Assembly (NCBI RefSeq): GCF_001679485.1
Contig: NZ_LZOZ01000017.1
Span: forward strand, 124,001-188,000
DNA length: 64,000 bases
Source: Haemophilus sp. CCUG 60358
Lineage (GTDB): Bacteria; Pseudomonadota; Gammaproteobacteria; Enterobacterales; Pasteurellaceae
Direction of reading: 5' to 3'
The notes below the pieces were generated by a model, which saw only the letters and a list, made by a program, of their open reading frames with translations, was not told the DNA's origin and did no database searches. Position numbers and translations under genes: made by a program. Of this stretch, positions 17,791 to 28,224 are shown piece by piece (position 1 is the first letter of the stretch; each line of letters begins with the position of its first letter).

Positions 17791-19209
17791 CTAGGCATAA
17801 TACATCTCAAACTCAACAGGATGTGGTGTCATATTTAAACGTTCTACTTCTTTACGTTTAATACTAATAAATGCTTCGATAAAGTCTTTAGCAAACACAC
17901 CACCTTGCGTTAAGAATTCATAATCTTTTTCTAATGAATTCAATGCTTCTTCTAGTGAGCTCGCTACCGCTGGAATATCTTTTAATTCTTCAGGTGGAAG
18001 ATCATAAAGATTTTTATCCATTGCATCACCTGGATGAATTTTGTTCACCACACCATCAAGACCTGCCATTAATAATGCAGCGAAAGCGAGATACGGGTTT
18101 GCCATTGGATCTGGGAAACGCGCTTCAATACGGATTGCTTTCGGGCTGGTTACTGCTGGGATACGGATTGACGCAGAACGGTTACTTGCAGAGTAAGCTA
18201 ATAAAACTGGCGCTTCAAAGCCTGGTACTAAACGTTTGTATGAGTTAGTGCTTGGGTTAGTGAAAGCATTTAATGCTTTAGCGTGCTTAATGATACCACC
18301 GATGTAATAAAGTGCGGTTTCAGAAAGGCCGGCATATTTATCACCTTGGAAAATGTTTTTACCATCTTTGCTTAATGACATATTACAGTGCATGCCTGAA
18401 CCATTATCGCCCGTAATTGGTTTTGGCATAAAGCAAGCGGTTTTACCGTGTTCTAATGCAACGTTTTGTACCACATATTTATAGATTTGTGTTTCATCTG
18501 CTTTCAAGGTTAAGCTGTTGAATTTCGTTGCAATTTCGTTTTGGCCCGCGGTCGCCACTTCATGGTGGTGAGCTTCGATAACTAAGCCCATTTCTTCTAA
18601 AATCAAACACATTTCAGAACGAATATCGTGTGCCGTATCAATTGGAGCAACCGCACAGTAACCGCCTTTTTTCAATGGACGATAAGCATTGTTACCACCT
18701 TCATATTTTTTGTTGGTGTTCCAAGCGGCTTCAATGTCATCAATGGCGAAAGAAGCGCGGTTCATTGATACATCAAAACGCACATCATCAAATAAGAAGA
18801 ACTCTGGCTCAGGACCAAAGAATGCTTGATCAGCAATACCGGTTGAACGCATATAGTTTTCAGCACGAATAGCAATTGAACGCGGATCACGATCATAGCT
18901 TTGCATGGTTGTTGGCTCATAAACGCTACAACGAATTGAAAGTGTTGGGATCTGCGCAAATGGATCGACTACTGCAGTTTCAGCAATTGGCATTAAAAGC
19001 ATATCGGCTTTGTTAATGGTTTTCCAACCTTCAACAGAAGAGCCATCGAACATTTTGCCATCTTCAAACATATCTTCATCGACAAGGCTAACCGGGATAG
19101 AAACGCCGTGTTCTTTACCTTTAATGTCGGTGAAACGAAGTAGTACGAACTTAATATCGTTCTCTTCGATCAGTTTGAATACGTTGGCAATTGCATTTGC
19201 ATTAGGCAT
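17791..19209 (-). CDS. glnA: Glutamine synthetase, type I
   Basis: ATP-dependent ligation of ammonia to glutamate. The 472-residue dodecamer subunit has the GSI length of enterobacteria. Visible features include the metal/glutamate region [14 protein letters not shown] near residues 131-144, the catalytic [10 protein letters not shown] near 271-280, and NLYDLPPEE near residue 400 with the tyrosine that GlnE adenylylates. That points to the GSI-beta class. It has its own terminator. It is adjacent to, but transcriptionally separate from, the wzz cluster, as in H. influenzae. Confidence 0.98.
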   Translation of the reverse strand: MPNANAIANVFKLIEENDIKFVLLRFTDIKGKEHGVSIPVSLVDEDMFEDGKMFDGSSVEGWKTINKADMLLMPIAETAVVDPFAQIPTLSIRCSVYEPTTMQSYDRDPRSIAIRAENYMRSTGIADQAFFGPEPEFFLFDDVRFDVSMNRASFAIDDIEAAWNTNKKYEGGNNAYRPLKKGGYCAVAPIDTAHDIRSEMCLILEEMGLVIEAHHHEVATAGQNEIATKFNSLTLKADETQIYKYVVQNVALEHGKTACFMPKPITGDNGSGMHCNMSLSKDGKNIFQGDKYAGLSETALYYIGGIIKHAKALNAFTNPSTNSYKRLVPGFEAPVLLAYSASNRSASIRIPAVTSPKAIRIEARFPDPMANPYLAFAALLMAGLDGVVNKIHPGDAMDKNLYDLPPEELKDIPAVASSLEEALNSLEKDYEFLTQGGVFAKDFIEAFISIKRKEVERLNMTPHPVEFEMYYA

Positions 19210-19336
19210 AAGGAGTCCTCTATTTTGCTATGTATATAATCTTTATAAAAATTAAAAGAGCATTATAACGCAATCGCTTGCCTTTTTCATAAGATTTATT
19301 TTATCCCATGGCATAGCAGAGCAGCGAAATATCGTG

Positions 19337-19342
19337 TATAAT
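19337..19342 (+). promoter_or_regulatory. Candidate -10 element of the typA promoter
   Basis: A perfect TATAAT lies about 115 bases before typA. The -35 region (TAGCAG at 17-base spacing) is weak. The resulting leader would carry the dyad listed next. Confidence 0.4.
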
Positions 19343-19363
19343 TTTTGCCCTTTCGAGATTCTC

Positions 19364-19430
19364 GTAGGGTGAGTTTACTCACTAATTCAAACTACTTGGA
19401 CTATTCGGTGGCATAAAAATTCCACCCTAC
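19364..19430 (+). repeat. GTAGGGTG/CACCCTAC dyad in the typA leader
   Basis: GTAGGGTG (19364-19371) and CACCCTAC (19423-19430) are inverted arms, and the left arm overlaps a second perfect hairpin (GTGAG, TTTA, CTCAC at 19369-19382). The sequence resembles a dispersed intergenic repeat type in this family. It sits about 30 bases before the typA start and could fold in its mRNA. Confidence 0.6.
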
Positions 19431-19457
19431 CAAACTTAAACTTTAAGAACGTAATAA

Positions 19458-21308
19458 ATGAAAAACGACATTGATATTAATAAATTGCGCAATATCGCAA
19501 TTATCGCTCACGTTGACCATGGTAAAACCACCCTCGTTGACAAACTCCTTCAACAATCCGGTACATTTGAATCAACTCGTGGTGATGTTGATGAACGCGT
19601 AATGGACTCAAATGATCTTGAAAAAGAACGTGGTATTACCATTCTTGCAAAAAATACCGCAATTAACTGGAATGGTTATCGCATTAACATCGTAGATACC
19701 CCAGGACACGCCGACTTCGGTGGTGAAGTGGAACGTGTACTTTCTATGGTAGACTCTGTACTTTTAGTGGTAGATGCTTTTGATGGCCCAATGCCACAAA
19801 CACGTTTCGTGACCCAAAAAGCCTTTGCTCACGGTTTAAAACCAATTGTGGTTATCAACAAAGTTGACCGTCCAGGCGCACGTCCTGATTGGGTTGTGGA
19901 TCAAGTATTCGATTTATTCGTTAACCTTGGTGCAACCGATGAGCAATTAGACTTCCCAATTATCTATGCTTCAGCATTAAATGGTGTTGCGGGTCTCGAA
20001 CACGAAGAATTAGCGGAAGATATGACGCCGTTATTTGAAGCGATCGTTCAACACGTTGAACCGCCAAAAGTAGAACTTGATGCACCATTCCAAATGCAAA
20101 TCTCACAATTAGACTATAACAGCTATGTGGGTGTTATCGGTATCGGTCGTATCAAACGTGGTGCAATCAAACCAAATCAACCTGTAACGATTATTGATGG
20201 TGAAGGCAAAACTCGCCAAGGTCGTGTGGGTCAAGTATTAGGTCACCTTGGTTTACAACGTTATGAAGAAGATATCGCTTATGCAGGTGACATCATTGCG
20301 ATTACCGGTTTAGGTGAATTAAATATTTCCGACACCCTTTGTGATATCAATGCGGTTGAAGCCTTACCTTCATTAACTGTTGATGAACCAACCGTAACCA
20401 TGTTCTTCTGTGTAAACACCTCTCCGTTTGCGGGTCAAGAAGGTAAATATGTGACTTCTCGTCAAATTCTTGAACGTTTAAACAAAGAGTTAGTTCACAA
20501 CGTGGCACTACGCGTAGAAGAAACACCAAACCCAGATGAATTCCGTGTTTCTGGCCGAGGTGAATTACACCTTTCTGTATTAATTGAAAATATGCGTCGT
20601 GAAGGTTATGAACTTGCGGTTTCTCGTCCTAAAGTAATTTACCGTGAAATCAACGGTAAAAAACAAGAGCCTTACGAGCAAGTGACTATCGACGTAGAAG
20701 AACAACACCAAGGCTCTGTCATGGAAGCATTAGGTATCCGTAAAGGTGAAGTTCGTGACATGATGCCGGATGGCAAAGGTCGTGTACGTTTAGAATACAT
20801 CATTCCAAGCCGTGGCTTAATCGGTTTCCGTGGTGAATTCATGACGATGACATCCGGTACAGGTTTACTTTACTCCAGTTTCGATCACTACGATGACATC
20901 AAACCAGGTGAAATCGGTCAACGTAAAAACGGTGTATTAATTTCTAACGCAACTGGTAAAGCATTAGCTTATGCGCTATTTGGTTTACAAGAGCGTGGTA
21001 AATTAATGATCGAAGCTAACGTAGAAGTTTACGAAGGCCAAATCATTGGTATTCACAGCCGTACAAACGATCTAACTGTTAACTGTTTACAAGGTAAAAA
21101 ACTCACCAATATGCGTGCATCGGGTAAAGATGATGCCATCGTATTAACTACACCGGTAAAATTTACACTTGAACAAGCTATCGAGTTTATCGATGATGAT
21201 GAGTTGGTGGAAGTGACTCCTGAATCGATCCGTATCCGTAAAAAACTCTTAACGGAAAACGATCGTAAACGTGCAAACCGTACGACAACCAGTACGAGTA
21301 CTCACTAA
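19458..21308 (+). CDS. typA: Ribosome-associated GTPase TypA/BipA
   Basis: Translational GTPase involved in 50S assembly and stress adaptation. The 616-residue product has the G1 region HVDHGKTTL (18-26), the switch ERGITI (57-62), DTPGH (80-84) and NKVD (about 134-137), then EF-G-like domains III and V and the BipA-specific C-terminal domain ending in a Thr/Ser-rich tail. Length is typical. It is divergent from glnA, an arrangement shared with H. influenzae and enterobacteria. Confidence 0.97.
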   Translation: MKNDIDINKLRNIAIIAHVDHGKTTLVDKLLQQSGTFESTRGDVDERVMDSNDLEKERGITILAKNTAINWNGYRINIVDTPGHADFGGEVERVLSMVDSVLLVVDAFDGPMPQTRFVTQKAFAHGLKPIVVINKVDRPGARPDWVVDQVFDLFVNLGATDEQLDFPIIYASALNGVAGLEHEELAEDMTPLFEAIVQHVEPPKVELDAPFQMQISQLDYNSYVGVIGIGRIKRGAIKPNQPVTIIDGEGKTRQGRVGQVLGHLGLQRYEEDIAYAGDIIAITGLGELNISDTLCDINAVEALPSLTVDEPTVTMFFCVNTSPFAGQEGKYVTSRQILERLNKELVHNVALRVEETPNPDEFRVSGRGELHLSVLIENMRREGYELAVSRPKVIYREINGKKQEPYEQVTIDVEEQHQGSVMEALGIRKGEVRDMMPDGKGRVRLEYIIPSRGLIGFRGEFMTMTSGTGLLYSSFDHYDDIKPGEIGQRKNGVLISNATGKALAYALFGLQERGKLMIEANVEVYEGQIIGIHSRTNDLTVNCLQGKKLTNMRASGKDDAIVLTTPVKFTLEQAIEFIDDDELVEVTPESIRIRKKLLTENDRKRANRTTTSTSTH

Positions 21309-21350
21309 TTAAAAACGTTCGGAAATTTGACCACACGTTTAAACAAACAA

Positions 21351-21376
21351 AAGGCGAACATGATGTTCGCCTTTTT
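21351..21376. terminator. Bidirectional terminator between typA and rdgC
   Basis: GGCGAACA, loop TGA and TGTTCGCC form a strong stem flanked by A-run and T-run, fitting both converging transcripts. Confidence 0.88.
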
Positions 21377-21391
21377 ATTTCATGATTAAAA

Positions 21392-22303
21392 CTAGCCTAA
21401 TCGTACTTTCTCACCACCAAACTCATCAAGTAAGTTTTCCGTCAGCTTAGATAAAATCCCCGTCATTAATACAAAATCAGCATCAAAACGCTGTGCATAA
21501 TCTTCTTTTAAAATATCCGCATTTTTCTCACGCACTGCATCAGCAAATTTTAAGCGTTTGAGCGTACAATCTTCATTAAACACAAAAGTCAGCGTATCTT
21601 CCCATTCCAATGCGAGCTTACTCACCACTTTTTTGCCATCTTGTAAAAGCGCAAGAATCTCTTCATTTTCTAATGGCTGTTTCTTACAACGGATTACACT
21701 GTCTTCTTGGCTTCCACGCAATTCAGCCTCTTCTAATGCCACCAACCAATGCGGGATTTTTTCCTGCACAATCCAATCTGTTAAAATGGTCGAAGGTTCA
21801 TTGGCAAAAGCCAACGGCACAACGGGTAACGAACCAAGTGATTTACGCAATAATGCTAAGGCATCTTCTGCACGTTTACTGGATGCAGCATCGACATGAA
21901 CAAGGTTGTTCTCCGTATCAATCCATACGGCAGTTTGCTGATTTTTAGTGAATGCACGTGGTAATAAATTCATCACCACATCATCTTTTAACGTTTGTTT
22001 TTCCGTTTTCTTTAATTTGCGGTTTTCTTTTTGCTCTAGGCTTTCAATACGTTCATCTAATTCACGTTTCACCACATTCGCCGGCAATATTTTTTCTTCT
22101 TTTTTCGCGACCAACAAAATGTGTTTACCGACTGAAAAATGCAATAACTCGCTGCCTCTCAAGGGACTCGCCCAACCGAATTTACTTTGATCTTGTGAGC
22201 CACAAGGATAAAATTCACAATCTGACAACTGGCGTTGTAATTCATTAAGATCCCAATCTAAGGGCTTAGTCAGCCTATATGACATTAAATTTTTAAACCA
22301 CAT
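21392..22303 (-). CDS. rdgC: Recombination-associated protein RdgC
   Basis: Ring-shaped non-specific DNA-binding protein that restrains RecA. Starting at MWFKNLMSYRL the protein is 303 residues, the E. coli length; a longer frame adds 19 residues that the family lacks. AAGGAAG lies eight bases before this ATG, which settles the start. The conserved PCGSQDQSKFGW segment is near residues 35-46. It is divergent from proC with about 65 bases between, and converges on typA. Confidence 0.95.
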   Translation of the reverse strand: MWFKNLMSYRLTKPLDWDLNELQRQLSDCEFYPCGSQDQSKFGWASPLRGSELLHFSVGKHILLVAKKEEKILPANVVKRELDERIESLEQKENRKLKKTEKQTLKDDVVMNLLPRAFTKNQQTAVWIDTENNLVHVDAASSKRAEDALALLRKSLGSLPVVPLAFANEPSTILTDWIVQEKIPHWLVALEEAELRGSQEDSVIRCKKQPLENEEILALLQDGKKVVSKLALEWEDTLTFVFNEDCTLKRLKFADAVREKNADILKEDYAQRFDADFVLMTGILSKLTENLLDEFGGEKVRLG

Positions 22304-22368
22304 CGTAACACTTCCTTCATAATAGGGTAAAATACGCGACATTGTAGCCCATAAACTCACGGGAAAAA

Positions 22369-23187
22369 ATGATGCAACAGAAATTAATTGCCTTCATCGG
22401 CGGTGGCAATATGGCACAAGCCATTGTGTTAGGCCTATTAAAACAAGGTTATCCAGCCGATAAAATTATCGTTAATGATCCTAATGAAGAGAAACGTGCT
22501 TTTTTTGCTCAATACGGCGTCGCGGTTTCTACGGATAACGCTCAATCCATCATGCAATCTCAAGTAATCTTATTTGCCGTTAAGCCGCAAGTCCTCACTG
22601 ATGTTTGCAAGTCATTAAGTGCGATTGATTTTTCTGATAAATTAATCATTTCTATTGCTGCGGGTATTTCGACTGCTCGATTAGCCGAACTCATTCCAAC
22701 AGCAAAATCCATTGTTCGCGTGATGCCAAACACCCCAGCGTTAATTGGAGAAGGTATGGCAGGCTTATTTGCTGACAAAAACACGCCTGAAACTGACCGC
22801 ACTTTTGCGGAAGATTTACTTTCAGCTGTAGGAAAAACTACTTGGGTGACGAATGAAGATCAAATGCATGCTGTCACCGCTGCATCTGGCAGTAGCCCAG
22901 CTTACTTCTTCCAATTTTTAGAGGCTATGCAACAAGGCTTAATAGAAATGGGCTTAGATGAAAAGCAAGCTCGTGAGTTGGTACAACAAGCTATGTTAGG
23001 CTCGGCGAAGCTGGTGATTGAAAATCCACAGACAGCCCTTTCGACTTTACGAGAAAATGTCACCTCAAAAGGAGGTACCACCGCAGCCGCGTTAAATGTG
23101 TTCAATCAGCACCAATTTAACGACATCATTAAACAAGCAATGCAGGCCTGTGTGGCATGCTCACAAGAAATGGAAAAATTATTCTAA
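22369..23187 (+). CDS. proC: Pyrroline-5-carboxylate reductase
   Basis: Last step of proline synthesis: NAD(P)H-dependent reduction of pyrroline-5-carboxylate. The 272-residue protein has the N-terminal dinucleotide motif GGGNMAQA (about 10-17), [13 protein letters not shown] in the middle, and the family signature region [14 protein letters not shown] near 230-243. It starts with two consecutive ATGs. Its stop overlaps the MFS start (TAATG), so proC, the transporter gene and xerD form one operon. Confidence 0.96.
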   Translation: MMQQKLIAFIGGGNMAQAIVLGLLKQGYPADKIIVNDPNEEKRAFFAQYGVAVSTDNAQSIMQSQVILFAVKPQVLTDVCKSLSAIDFSDKLIISIAAGISTARLAELIPTAKSIVRVMPNTPALIGEGMAGLFADKNTPETDRTFAEDLLSAVGKTTWVTNEDQMHAVTAASGSSPAYFFQFLEAMQQGLIEMGLDEKQARELVQQAMLGSAKLVIENPQTALSTLRENVTSKGGTTAAALNVFNQHQFNDIIKQAMQACVACSQEMEKLF

Positions 23188-24347
23188 TGCAAGTTCGTCC
23201 TTTTACTTGGCTCGCCTTGAGCTTTTTTGGCTACTATTGTGCCTACGGTGTGTTTCTTCCCCTTTTCCCAGCATGGTTGAAAACGCAATCTTATAGCGAA
23301 GAAAGTATCGGCTTATTGCTTGCCTGTGCCTACATATTCCGTTTCAGCGGCGGTATTTTATTTTCCGGCTTAATAAAACGTGTTTCCCTCTTAGTAAATG
23401 GCTTACGTTATTTAGGTGTGGCTAGTGCGATTACAATGGCGTTAATTGGACTGATGTCACACAATTTCTGGCTATTGTTTATTGGACTTGCCTTGTATTC
23501 CATGGTAAATGCAGCGGGGATGCCGATTGGTGATAGCCTTGCCAGTACGTGGCAGCAACAAATTCATTTAGATTACGGCAAAGCGCGCTTAATTGGTTCC
23601 TTTGCGTTTGTTGTTGGTGTCATGGTATTCGGGTATTTCGTTGGACTCGTGGGTGAGCAATATATTACTTGGATGATCACGGGCATACTCGTTTTCTATA
23701 GCATTGTTCAGCTACTTCATCCAAATCCAATGCCACAAGATGAGCCACAAAGTGCGGTCGAAAATTCTGTTGGATTCTTAGGCTTACTCAAAAATAAAAC
23801 GACACTTCGTTTATTTATTGCTATCGCACTGATTCAAGGATCGCATGCCGCTTATTACTCATATAGCACTATCTTCTGGACAAGCCACGGTCATTCTGTT
23901 TCCGATGCTGGGTTATTTTGGGGAATCAGTGTATTAGCTGAAATCGTCGTCTTTTTCTTCTCTACCCGATTATTCAAAAACTGGAGCATTACGGCCCTTT
24001 TCTATCTCACAGGCATCGCAGCTATCGTACGTTGGCTTGCTTTCGGTTATGCCGATACCTTTGTTGAAATCATCCTATTGCAATGTTTTCACAGCCTTAC
24101 TTATGTTGCGGGACATTACGCAACCGTGCGTTATATCACCACGCAACCACAAACCCATATTGCGAAATTACAAGGTTTATACAATGCCTTAGCAGGATGT
24201 GCAGCCATTGCCATTTTCACCGCACTTTCTGGCGTACTTTATCCAATTTCACCAGTTTATGCTTTCAGCTTAATGGCCGCCTTTGCCTTCATTGGTTTAT
24301 TTATCACCCCACGAGGTGTAAAAGCCTTTTTACCTCATAGAGTGTAA
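23187..24347 (+). CDS. MFS transporter, HcaT/3-phenylpropionate-type family
   Basis: A 386-residue, 12-segment inner-membrane transporter. The start at the ATG overlapping the proC stop is preferred over an upstream in-frame start inside proC, and gives the family N-terminus [26 protein letters not shown]. The family includes HcaT and nucleoside-transporter-like permeases. The substrate is not evident, and nothing in the operon suggests aromatic catabolism. Two uptake signals lie within the gene. The same gene order (proC, MFS, xerD) exists in H. influenzae as far as I recall. Confidence 0.85.
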   Translation: MQVRPFTWLALSFFGYYCAYGVFLPLFPAWLKTQSYSEESIGLLLACAYIFRFSGGILFSGLIKRVSLLVNGLRYLGVASAITMALIGLMSHNFWLLFIGLALYSMVNAAGMPIGDSLASTWQQQIHLDYGKARLIGSFAFVVGVMVFGYFVGLVGEQYITWMITGILVFYSIVQLLHPNPMPQDEPQSAVENSVGFLGLLKNKTTLRLFIAIALIQGSHAAYYSYSTIFWTSHGHSVSDAGLFWGISVLAEIVVFFFSTRLFKNWSITALFYLTGIAAIVRWLAFGYADTFVEIILLQCFHSLTYVAGHYATVRYITTQPQTHIAKLQGLYNALAGCAAIAIFTALSGVLYPISPVYAFSLMAAFAFIGLFITPRGVKAFLPHRV

Positions 24348-24349
24348 AC

Positions 24350-25243
24350 ATGAATAATCTCACGCTAGTCGATTTGTTCTTGAATGAATATTGGATTGAA
24401 AAAGGATTGTCTGAAAACACTGTGCAGTCTTATCGTCTCGATTTGACCGCACTATGTGATTGGTTGGATAAACAAAATTTATCCCTCGAAACCCTCGAGC
24501 CATTAGATCTACAGCAATTTCTAGGTAGCCGTTTAGAACAAGGCTATAAAGCGACTAGCACCGCACGAATGCTAAGTGCGATGCGGAAATTATTCCAATA
24601 TTTATACCGTGAAAAATATCGTACAGATGATCCCAGTGCCGTACTGAGCTCGCCTAAATTACCAAGCCGTTTGCCTAAGTATTTAACCGAGCAACAAGTC
24701 ACAGATTTATTAAATACACCAGATGTAGAAATTCCGCTTGAGTTACGCGATAAAGCCATGTTGGAATTGCTGTACGCTACGGGATTGCGTGTGACAGAGT
24801 TGGTCACCCTCACCATTGAAAATATGAATTTACAACAAGGTGTCGTGCGTGTGATTGGCAAAGGCAACAAGGAACGTATTGTACCAATGGGAGAAGAGGC
24901 CGCGTTTTGGGTGCGACAATTCGTACTTTACGGTCGTCCTATTTTGCTTAATGGACAAAGTTCAGATGTGGTCTTTCCAAGTCAACGAGCTCAGCAAATG
25001 ACTCGCCAAACCTTTTGGCATCGTATAAAGCATTATGCGGTGTTAGCGGGAATCGATACGGATGCCCTTTCACCGCACGTTCTCCGTCATGCCTTTGCGA
25101 CACATTTAGTGAACCACGGTGCGGATCTCCGTGTTGTGCAAATGCTCCTCGGACATAGCGATCTCTCCACTACGCAAATCTATACTCATGTGGCTAAAGA
25201 ACGCTTGAAACACCTTCATGAAAGATTTCATCCAAGGGGATAA
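24350..25243 (+). CDS. xerD: Site-specific tyrosine recombinase XerD
   Basis: Works with XerC at dif to resolve chromosome dimers. The 297-residue protein has all catalytic residues: Arg147, Lys171, His243, Arg246, His269 and nucleophile Tyr278. The N-terminal SAM-like domain covers about residues 5-90. The FHPRG end matches XerD rather than XerC. The start follows the transporter stop by 2 bases. It is the housekeeping recombinase, not an integrase of a mobile element. Confidence 0.95.
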   Translation: MNNLTLVDLFLNEYWIEKGLSENTVQSYRLDLTALCDWLDKQNLSLETLEPLDLQQFLGSRLEQGYKATSTARMLSAMRKLFQYLYREKYRTDDPSAVLSSPKLPSRLPKYLTEQQVTDLLNTPDVEIPLELRDKAMLELLYATGLRVTELVTLTIENMNLQQGVVRVIGKGNKERIVPMGEEAAFWVRQFVLYGRPILLNGQSSDVVFPSQRAQQMTRQTFWHRIKHYAVLAGIDTDALSPHVLRHAFATHLVNHGADLRVVQMLLGHSDLSTTQIYTHVAKERLKHLHERFHPRG

Positions 25244-25306
25244 ATAAAACGCAAGTTATTATTTAAAAGGAATTTATATTAACTCTATATAAACTAAGGA
25301 AAAAAT

Positions 25307-26407
25307 ATGGAAATTAAGAGCATTAAAGATCTTATTGATGCATTAGAGCAATTAGGAGAACCTAAAGATGGGTATACCAGATTCTTTAGGGGGCATTCTA
25401 ATGCGGAAAAATATAAATTAGAACCAAGCATATATCGAGAAGATAACAAATATTATCATAATGAAGATAATATAATTAGAGATGCTATTATAAACAACCC
25501 AGATGAATTTTCAGATAAAGATACTCTATTTGATACATTGGTTAAATTACAACACTATGGTTACCCTACACGATTATTAGACTTAACAAGCAACCTTCTC
25601 GTTGCTGCTTATTTTGCCGTGCGCAATCCTGATGAAAAAGGTGAAATTATTATTTTTGATATTCCTAATAACGATATCAAATATTTTGATAGTGATACGG
25701 TTTCAGTTTTATCTGCAATATCTTTAAGAAAAAGTGATTTTTCTATAAATATTGATGAAACCATTTTAAAGGCGCAAAGTTTATGCGCACAAGCCGATTT
25801 CCTACTTAGCGTGACTCCAACATCTGGATTCACTGAATCCGCTTTATTTTTTAAAAATGCTGTGAAAAAAAATATAAAGTATCAATCTAATATTTCATTC
25901 GGCGAAGAAGATATCAATAAACTCGAAAAAGAAATTGAAGAAATAATATCTAAAATGCAAAACAAAGACAAAAAAGAGAATTATGAAATGTCATTAGCTA
26001 CAATTAAAGAAGAATCAAATACTGAATGTTTTAATAGGTCAACTGAAATATCTAAACTATTACATGACATTCGAAAAGATAAACCTGAATTTAGACCAAT
26101 TATAAATAAAGAAGATCTAGAAAGAGTAATCTGTGTAAAACCTAAATTAAATAACAAGAGAATTATTAGACAACAAGGTTGTTTCTTACTGTTTGGCATA
26201 AATAAAATAAAAACATCGCAAGCCAAATTAAATGAAAAATGGATAAAAAAAGACCAAAATAATGAAAATTTCATTATTCCAGCTGACCGTAAACAACATA
26301 TTTTAGATGAGTTGAAAATTTTCGGAATTAGTCAAAATTCTCTATTTCCTGAATTAGAATCTCAAGCTAAAGAAATATTAGAAAAATACAAAAAATACAA
26401 AAAATAG
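25307..26407 (+). CDS. FRG-domain protein of unknown function
   Basis: A 366-residue soluble protein with an FRG domain: FFRGH at 26-30, the hallmark QHYGYPTRLLDLT at 82-94 followed by a helix (NLLVAAYFAV), and RQQGCFLLFG at 288-297. A charged helical insertion (about 200-260, many Lys/Glu) separates the halves. The gene is more AT-rich than its neighbours, lacks an uptake signal, and is bounded by the end of the proC-xerD operon and a terminator, so it looks like a single accessory gene inserted between core genes. FRG proteins often occur in variable regions, but their biochemical activity is not established. AAGGA precedes the ATG. Confidence 0.8.
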   Translation: MEIKSIKDLIDALEQLGEPKDGYTRFFRGHSNAEKYKLEPSIYREDNKYYHNEDNIIRDAIINNPDEFSDKDTLFDTLVKLQHYGYPTRLLDLTSNLLVAAYFAVRNPDEKGEIIIFDIPNNDIKYFDSDTVSVLSAISLRKSDFSINIDETILKAQSLCAQADFLLSVTPTSGFTESALFFKNAVKKNIKYQSNISFGEEDINKLEKEIEEIISKMQNKDKKENYEMSLATIKEESNTECFNRSTEISKLLHDIRKDKPEFRPIINKEDLERVICVKPKLNNKRIIRQQGCFLLFGINKIKTSQAKLNEKWIKKDQNNENFIIPADRKQHILDELKIFGISQNSLFPELESQAKEILEKYKKYKK

Positions 26408-26411
26408 AATC

Positions 26412-26455
26412 AAAAGAGCGGTCATAATTCATTACGTTTTACGACCGCTCTTTAA
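26412..26455. terminator. Bidirectional terminator built from an inverted AAGAGCGGTC pair
   Basis: AAAGAGCGGTC and GACCGCTCTTT form an 11-bp stem with about 20 bases of loop. It lies between the converging FRG gene and the GntP gene. The arms are a one-base variant of the uptake signal. Confidence 0.8.
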
Positions 26456-26476
26456 AATTTATATACACTCCTCAAA

Positions 26477-27733
26477 TCAATAAAACACACCGAAAATAAG
26501 CGTAGAAACGACCGTCATAATTAAACCGATCGCACTTTCATAAGGAATCAGTTTTAAGCGTTCTTTCATATTCATATTCACACTGCCACCAGTCGCATGG
26601 AAGAAAGAACCGTGTGGCATATTGTCGAATACGATCGCTCCCGCATGAATCATGGCAGCCGCCGCAAGGCTGCTTACGCCCAGTTCTAATAATGTTGAGC
26701 TGAATACATTGGATGCGACCGCTGTGCCTGCCGTCGTAGATGCCGTCGCAAGAGACATCAATACACCAGAAATTGGCGCAAGAATATAAGGAGGCAAACC
26801 AGAATGTTTTAAGCCCTCAATTAGCACATCTTTCATGCCCGAGTTGCCAATAATGCCTGCTAAAGCCCCTGTACCGAGCAACATAATCGCCACTGGTGCC
26901 ATTTTGCCTAAACCACTAATTGCATAGCTATTCGCATAGCGAAGTTTTCCCATACATAACGCACCAATTAAACCACCTAAAGGTAATGCAATGAGAGGAT
27001 CGACTTTAATGTCCGCCAATGGACGTAGCGCCAGTAATAAGATGGCCACTAATGGCGCAGCAAGTGCGGCCAAAAATGAGGGTAAATGTTGAGTATCAAC
27101 GGCAACGCTCTCTTGTTCGGATACAAAAGAGCCTTTATTTTTTAAACGTTTCGCTAAGAAATAGGTTAAGGCTAACCCAAAGATCCCGGGGATAATCCCC
27201 GCTACCATTACCGACGTTAAAGGCAGATGAAAGGTATCTGCTGCTGCAATGGCATTGGGGTTAGGTGACATCAAGTTTCCAGCTTTTCCCCCACCAATCA
27301 TCGCCAATAAAACGGCTGATTTTGATAAATTGGTGCGACGAGCTAACGCGAGCGCAATCGGGGAAACCGTAATAACGGCCACATCAATAAACACGCCAAC
27401 AGCGGTTAAAATTAATGTGGCTAAGGCTAAAGCCAATAACGCTCTTGCTTCGCCAAGTTTATGTGTAATAGTTTCGGCAATCGTGCTGGCCGCCCCCGAT
27501 TCAATGAGTACCCCCGCCAGTACGCCTGCCGCTAAAATTCGCATGACGGCTGTCGTAATGCCCTGGGCCCCACCGATCATTAAGTTCACCGTTTCGGATA
27601 AATCAGCGCCACCAACTAGCCCGCCTATAAAGGCCCCCGTCAACATGCCATAGACTGGAGAGACTTTTTTCAAAATGAGAAAAATGGCCACAATAAGCGA
27701 AACTAATGCACCGAAAGACGAAACTGTTGTCAT
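26477..27733 (-). CDS. GntP-family gluconate/hydroxy-acid permease
   Basis: A 418-residue membrane protein with the GntP pattern of about 12 segments, including GGGKAGNLMSPNPNAIAAAD near residues 145-164. The family moves gluconate, glycerate or related sugar acids with protons. At 418 residues it is slightly shorter than E. coli GntP (about 447). No gluconate kinase or other catabolic gene lies next to it, so the substrate is unknown. It stands alone between terminators. A TATAAT lies about 55 bases before the start (27784-27789). Confidence 0.85.
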   Translation of the reverse strand: MTTVSSFGALVSLIVAIFLILKKVSPVYGMLTGAFIGGLVGGADLSETVNLMIGGAQGITTAVMRILAAGVLAGVLIESGAASTIAETITHKLGEARALLALALATLILTAVGVFIDVAVITVSPIALALARRTNLSKSAVLLAMIGGGKAGNLMSPNPNAIAAADTFHLPLTSVMVAGIIPGIFGLALTYFLAKRLKNKGSFVSEQESVAVDTQHLPSFLAALAAPLVAILLLALRPLADIKVDPLIALPLGGLIGALCMGKLRYANSYAISGLGKMAPVAIMLLGTGALAGIIGNSGMKDVLIEGLKHSGLPPYILAPISGVLMSLATASTTAGTAVASNVFSSTLLELGVSSLAAAAMIHAGAIVFDNMPHGSFFHATGGSVNMNMKERLKLIPYESAIGLIMTVVSTLIFGVFY

Positions 27734-27790
27734 AAATACCTACTTATATCCAATACCGCTGAGGTATATAAATGTTTGTGTACATTATAC

Positions 27791-27820
27791 AAAAACGGCT
27801 TATGTAAAACACATAAGCCG
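27791..27820 (-). terminator. Terminator of the relA-dgkA transcript
   Basis: CGGCTTATGT and ACATAAGCCG form a 10-bp stem followed on the minus strand by TTTTTG. Confidence 0.85.
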
Positions 27821-27847
27821 ACATTTTTAATTAAAATTGACCGCACT

Positions 27848-28204
27848 TTAGAAAAATAAAATACTTCCCCAAACAACGGCAACGATGCAAAGCGCAATGA
27901 ATACCGCTGCTGAGCCTTGGTCTTTGGCCCTCCCTGAAAGCTCGTGGCGTTCTGTACCGATACGGTCTACCACCGCTTCAACTGCACTATTTAACAGCTC
28001 TACTGCCATCACGAGTAAAACCGATGAAATCATCAAGGCAATTTCAATTTTAGTGTCACCTAGCCAAAATGCGAGCGGTATCAGAATGCACGCAAGAAAA
28101 CATTCGTGGCGAAATGCAGTTTCATTTTTGAATGCACTCTTTAAACCTTGTAAGGAATATTTTGTGGAGTTAATTAAATGGGTTAATCCCGTGGTTTTAT
28201 ACAT
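27848..28204 (-). CDS. dgkA: Diacylglycerol kinase
   Basis: Small integral membrane kinase that recycles diacylglycerol to phosphatidic acid. The 118-residue protein has three membrane helices and the family active-site segment LLNSAVEAVVDRIG near residues 70-83, preceded by KNETAFRHE near 25-33. It lies 20 bases after relA on the same strand and probably shares its transcript. An uptake signal lies between its stop and the terminator. Confidence 0.95.
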   Translation of the reverse strand: MYKTTGLTHLINSTKYSLQGLKSAFKNETAFRHECFLACILIPLAFWLGDTKIEIALMISSVLLVMAVELLNSAVEAVVDRIGTERHELSGRAKDQGSAAVFIALCIVAVVWGSILFF

Positions 28205-28224
28205 AAAAGTTCCTATGTTGTAAT

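Noticed and set aside
21558..22248. Several overlapping frames opposite rdgC
   Set aside because: rdgC has full family similarity and a good ribosome site; the antisense frames have neither.
24350..25243. Phage or island integrase next to the FRG gene
   Set aside because: The recombinase is XerD by length, catalytic residues and operon context, and no attachment-site repeats were seen.
27249..27653. 134-residue frame opposite the GntP gene
   Set aside because: Mirror of a GC-rich membrane-protein sequence, without start signals.
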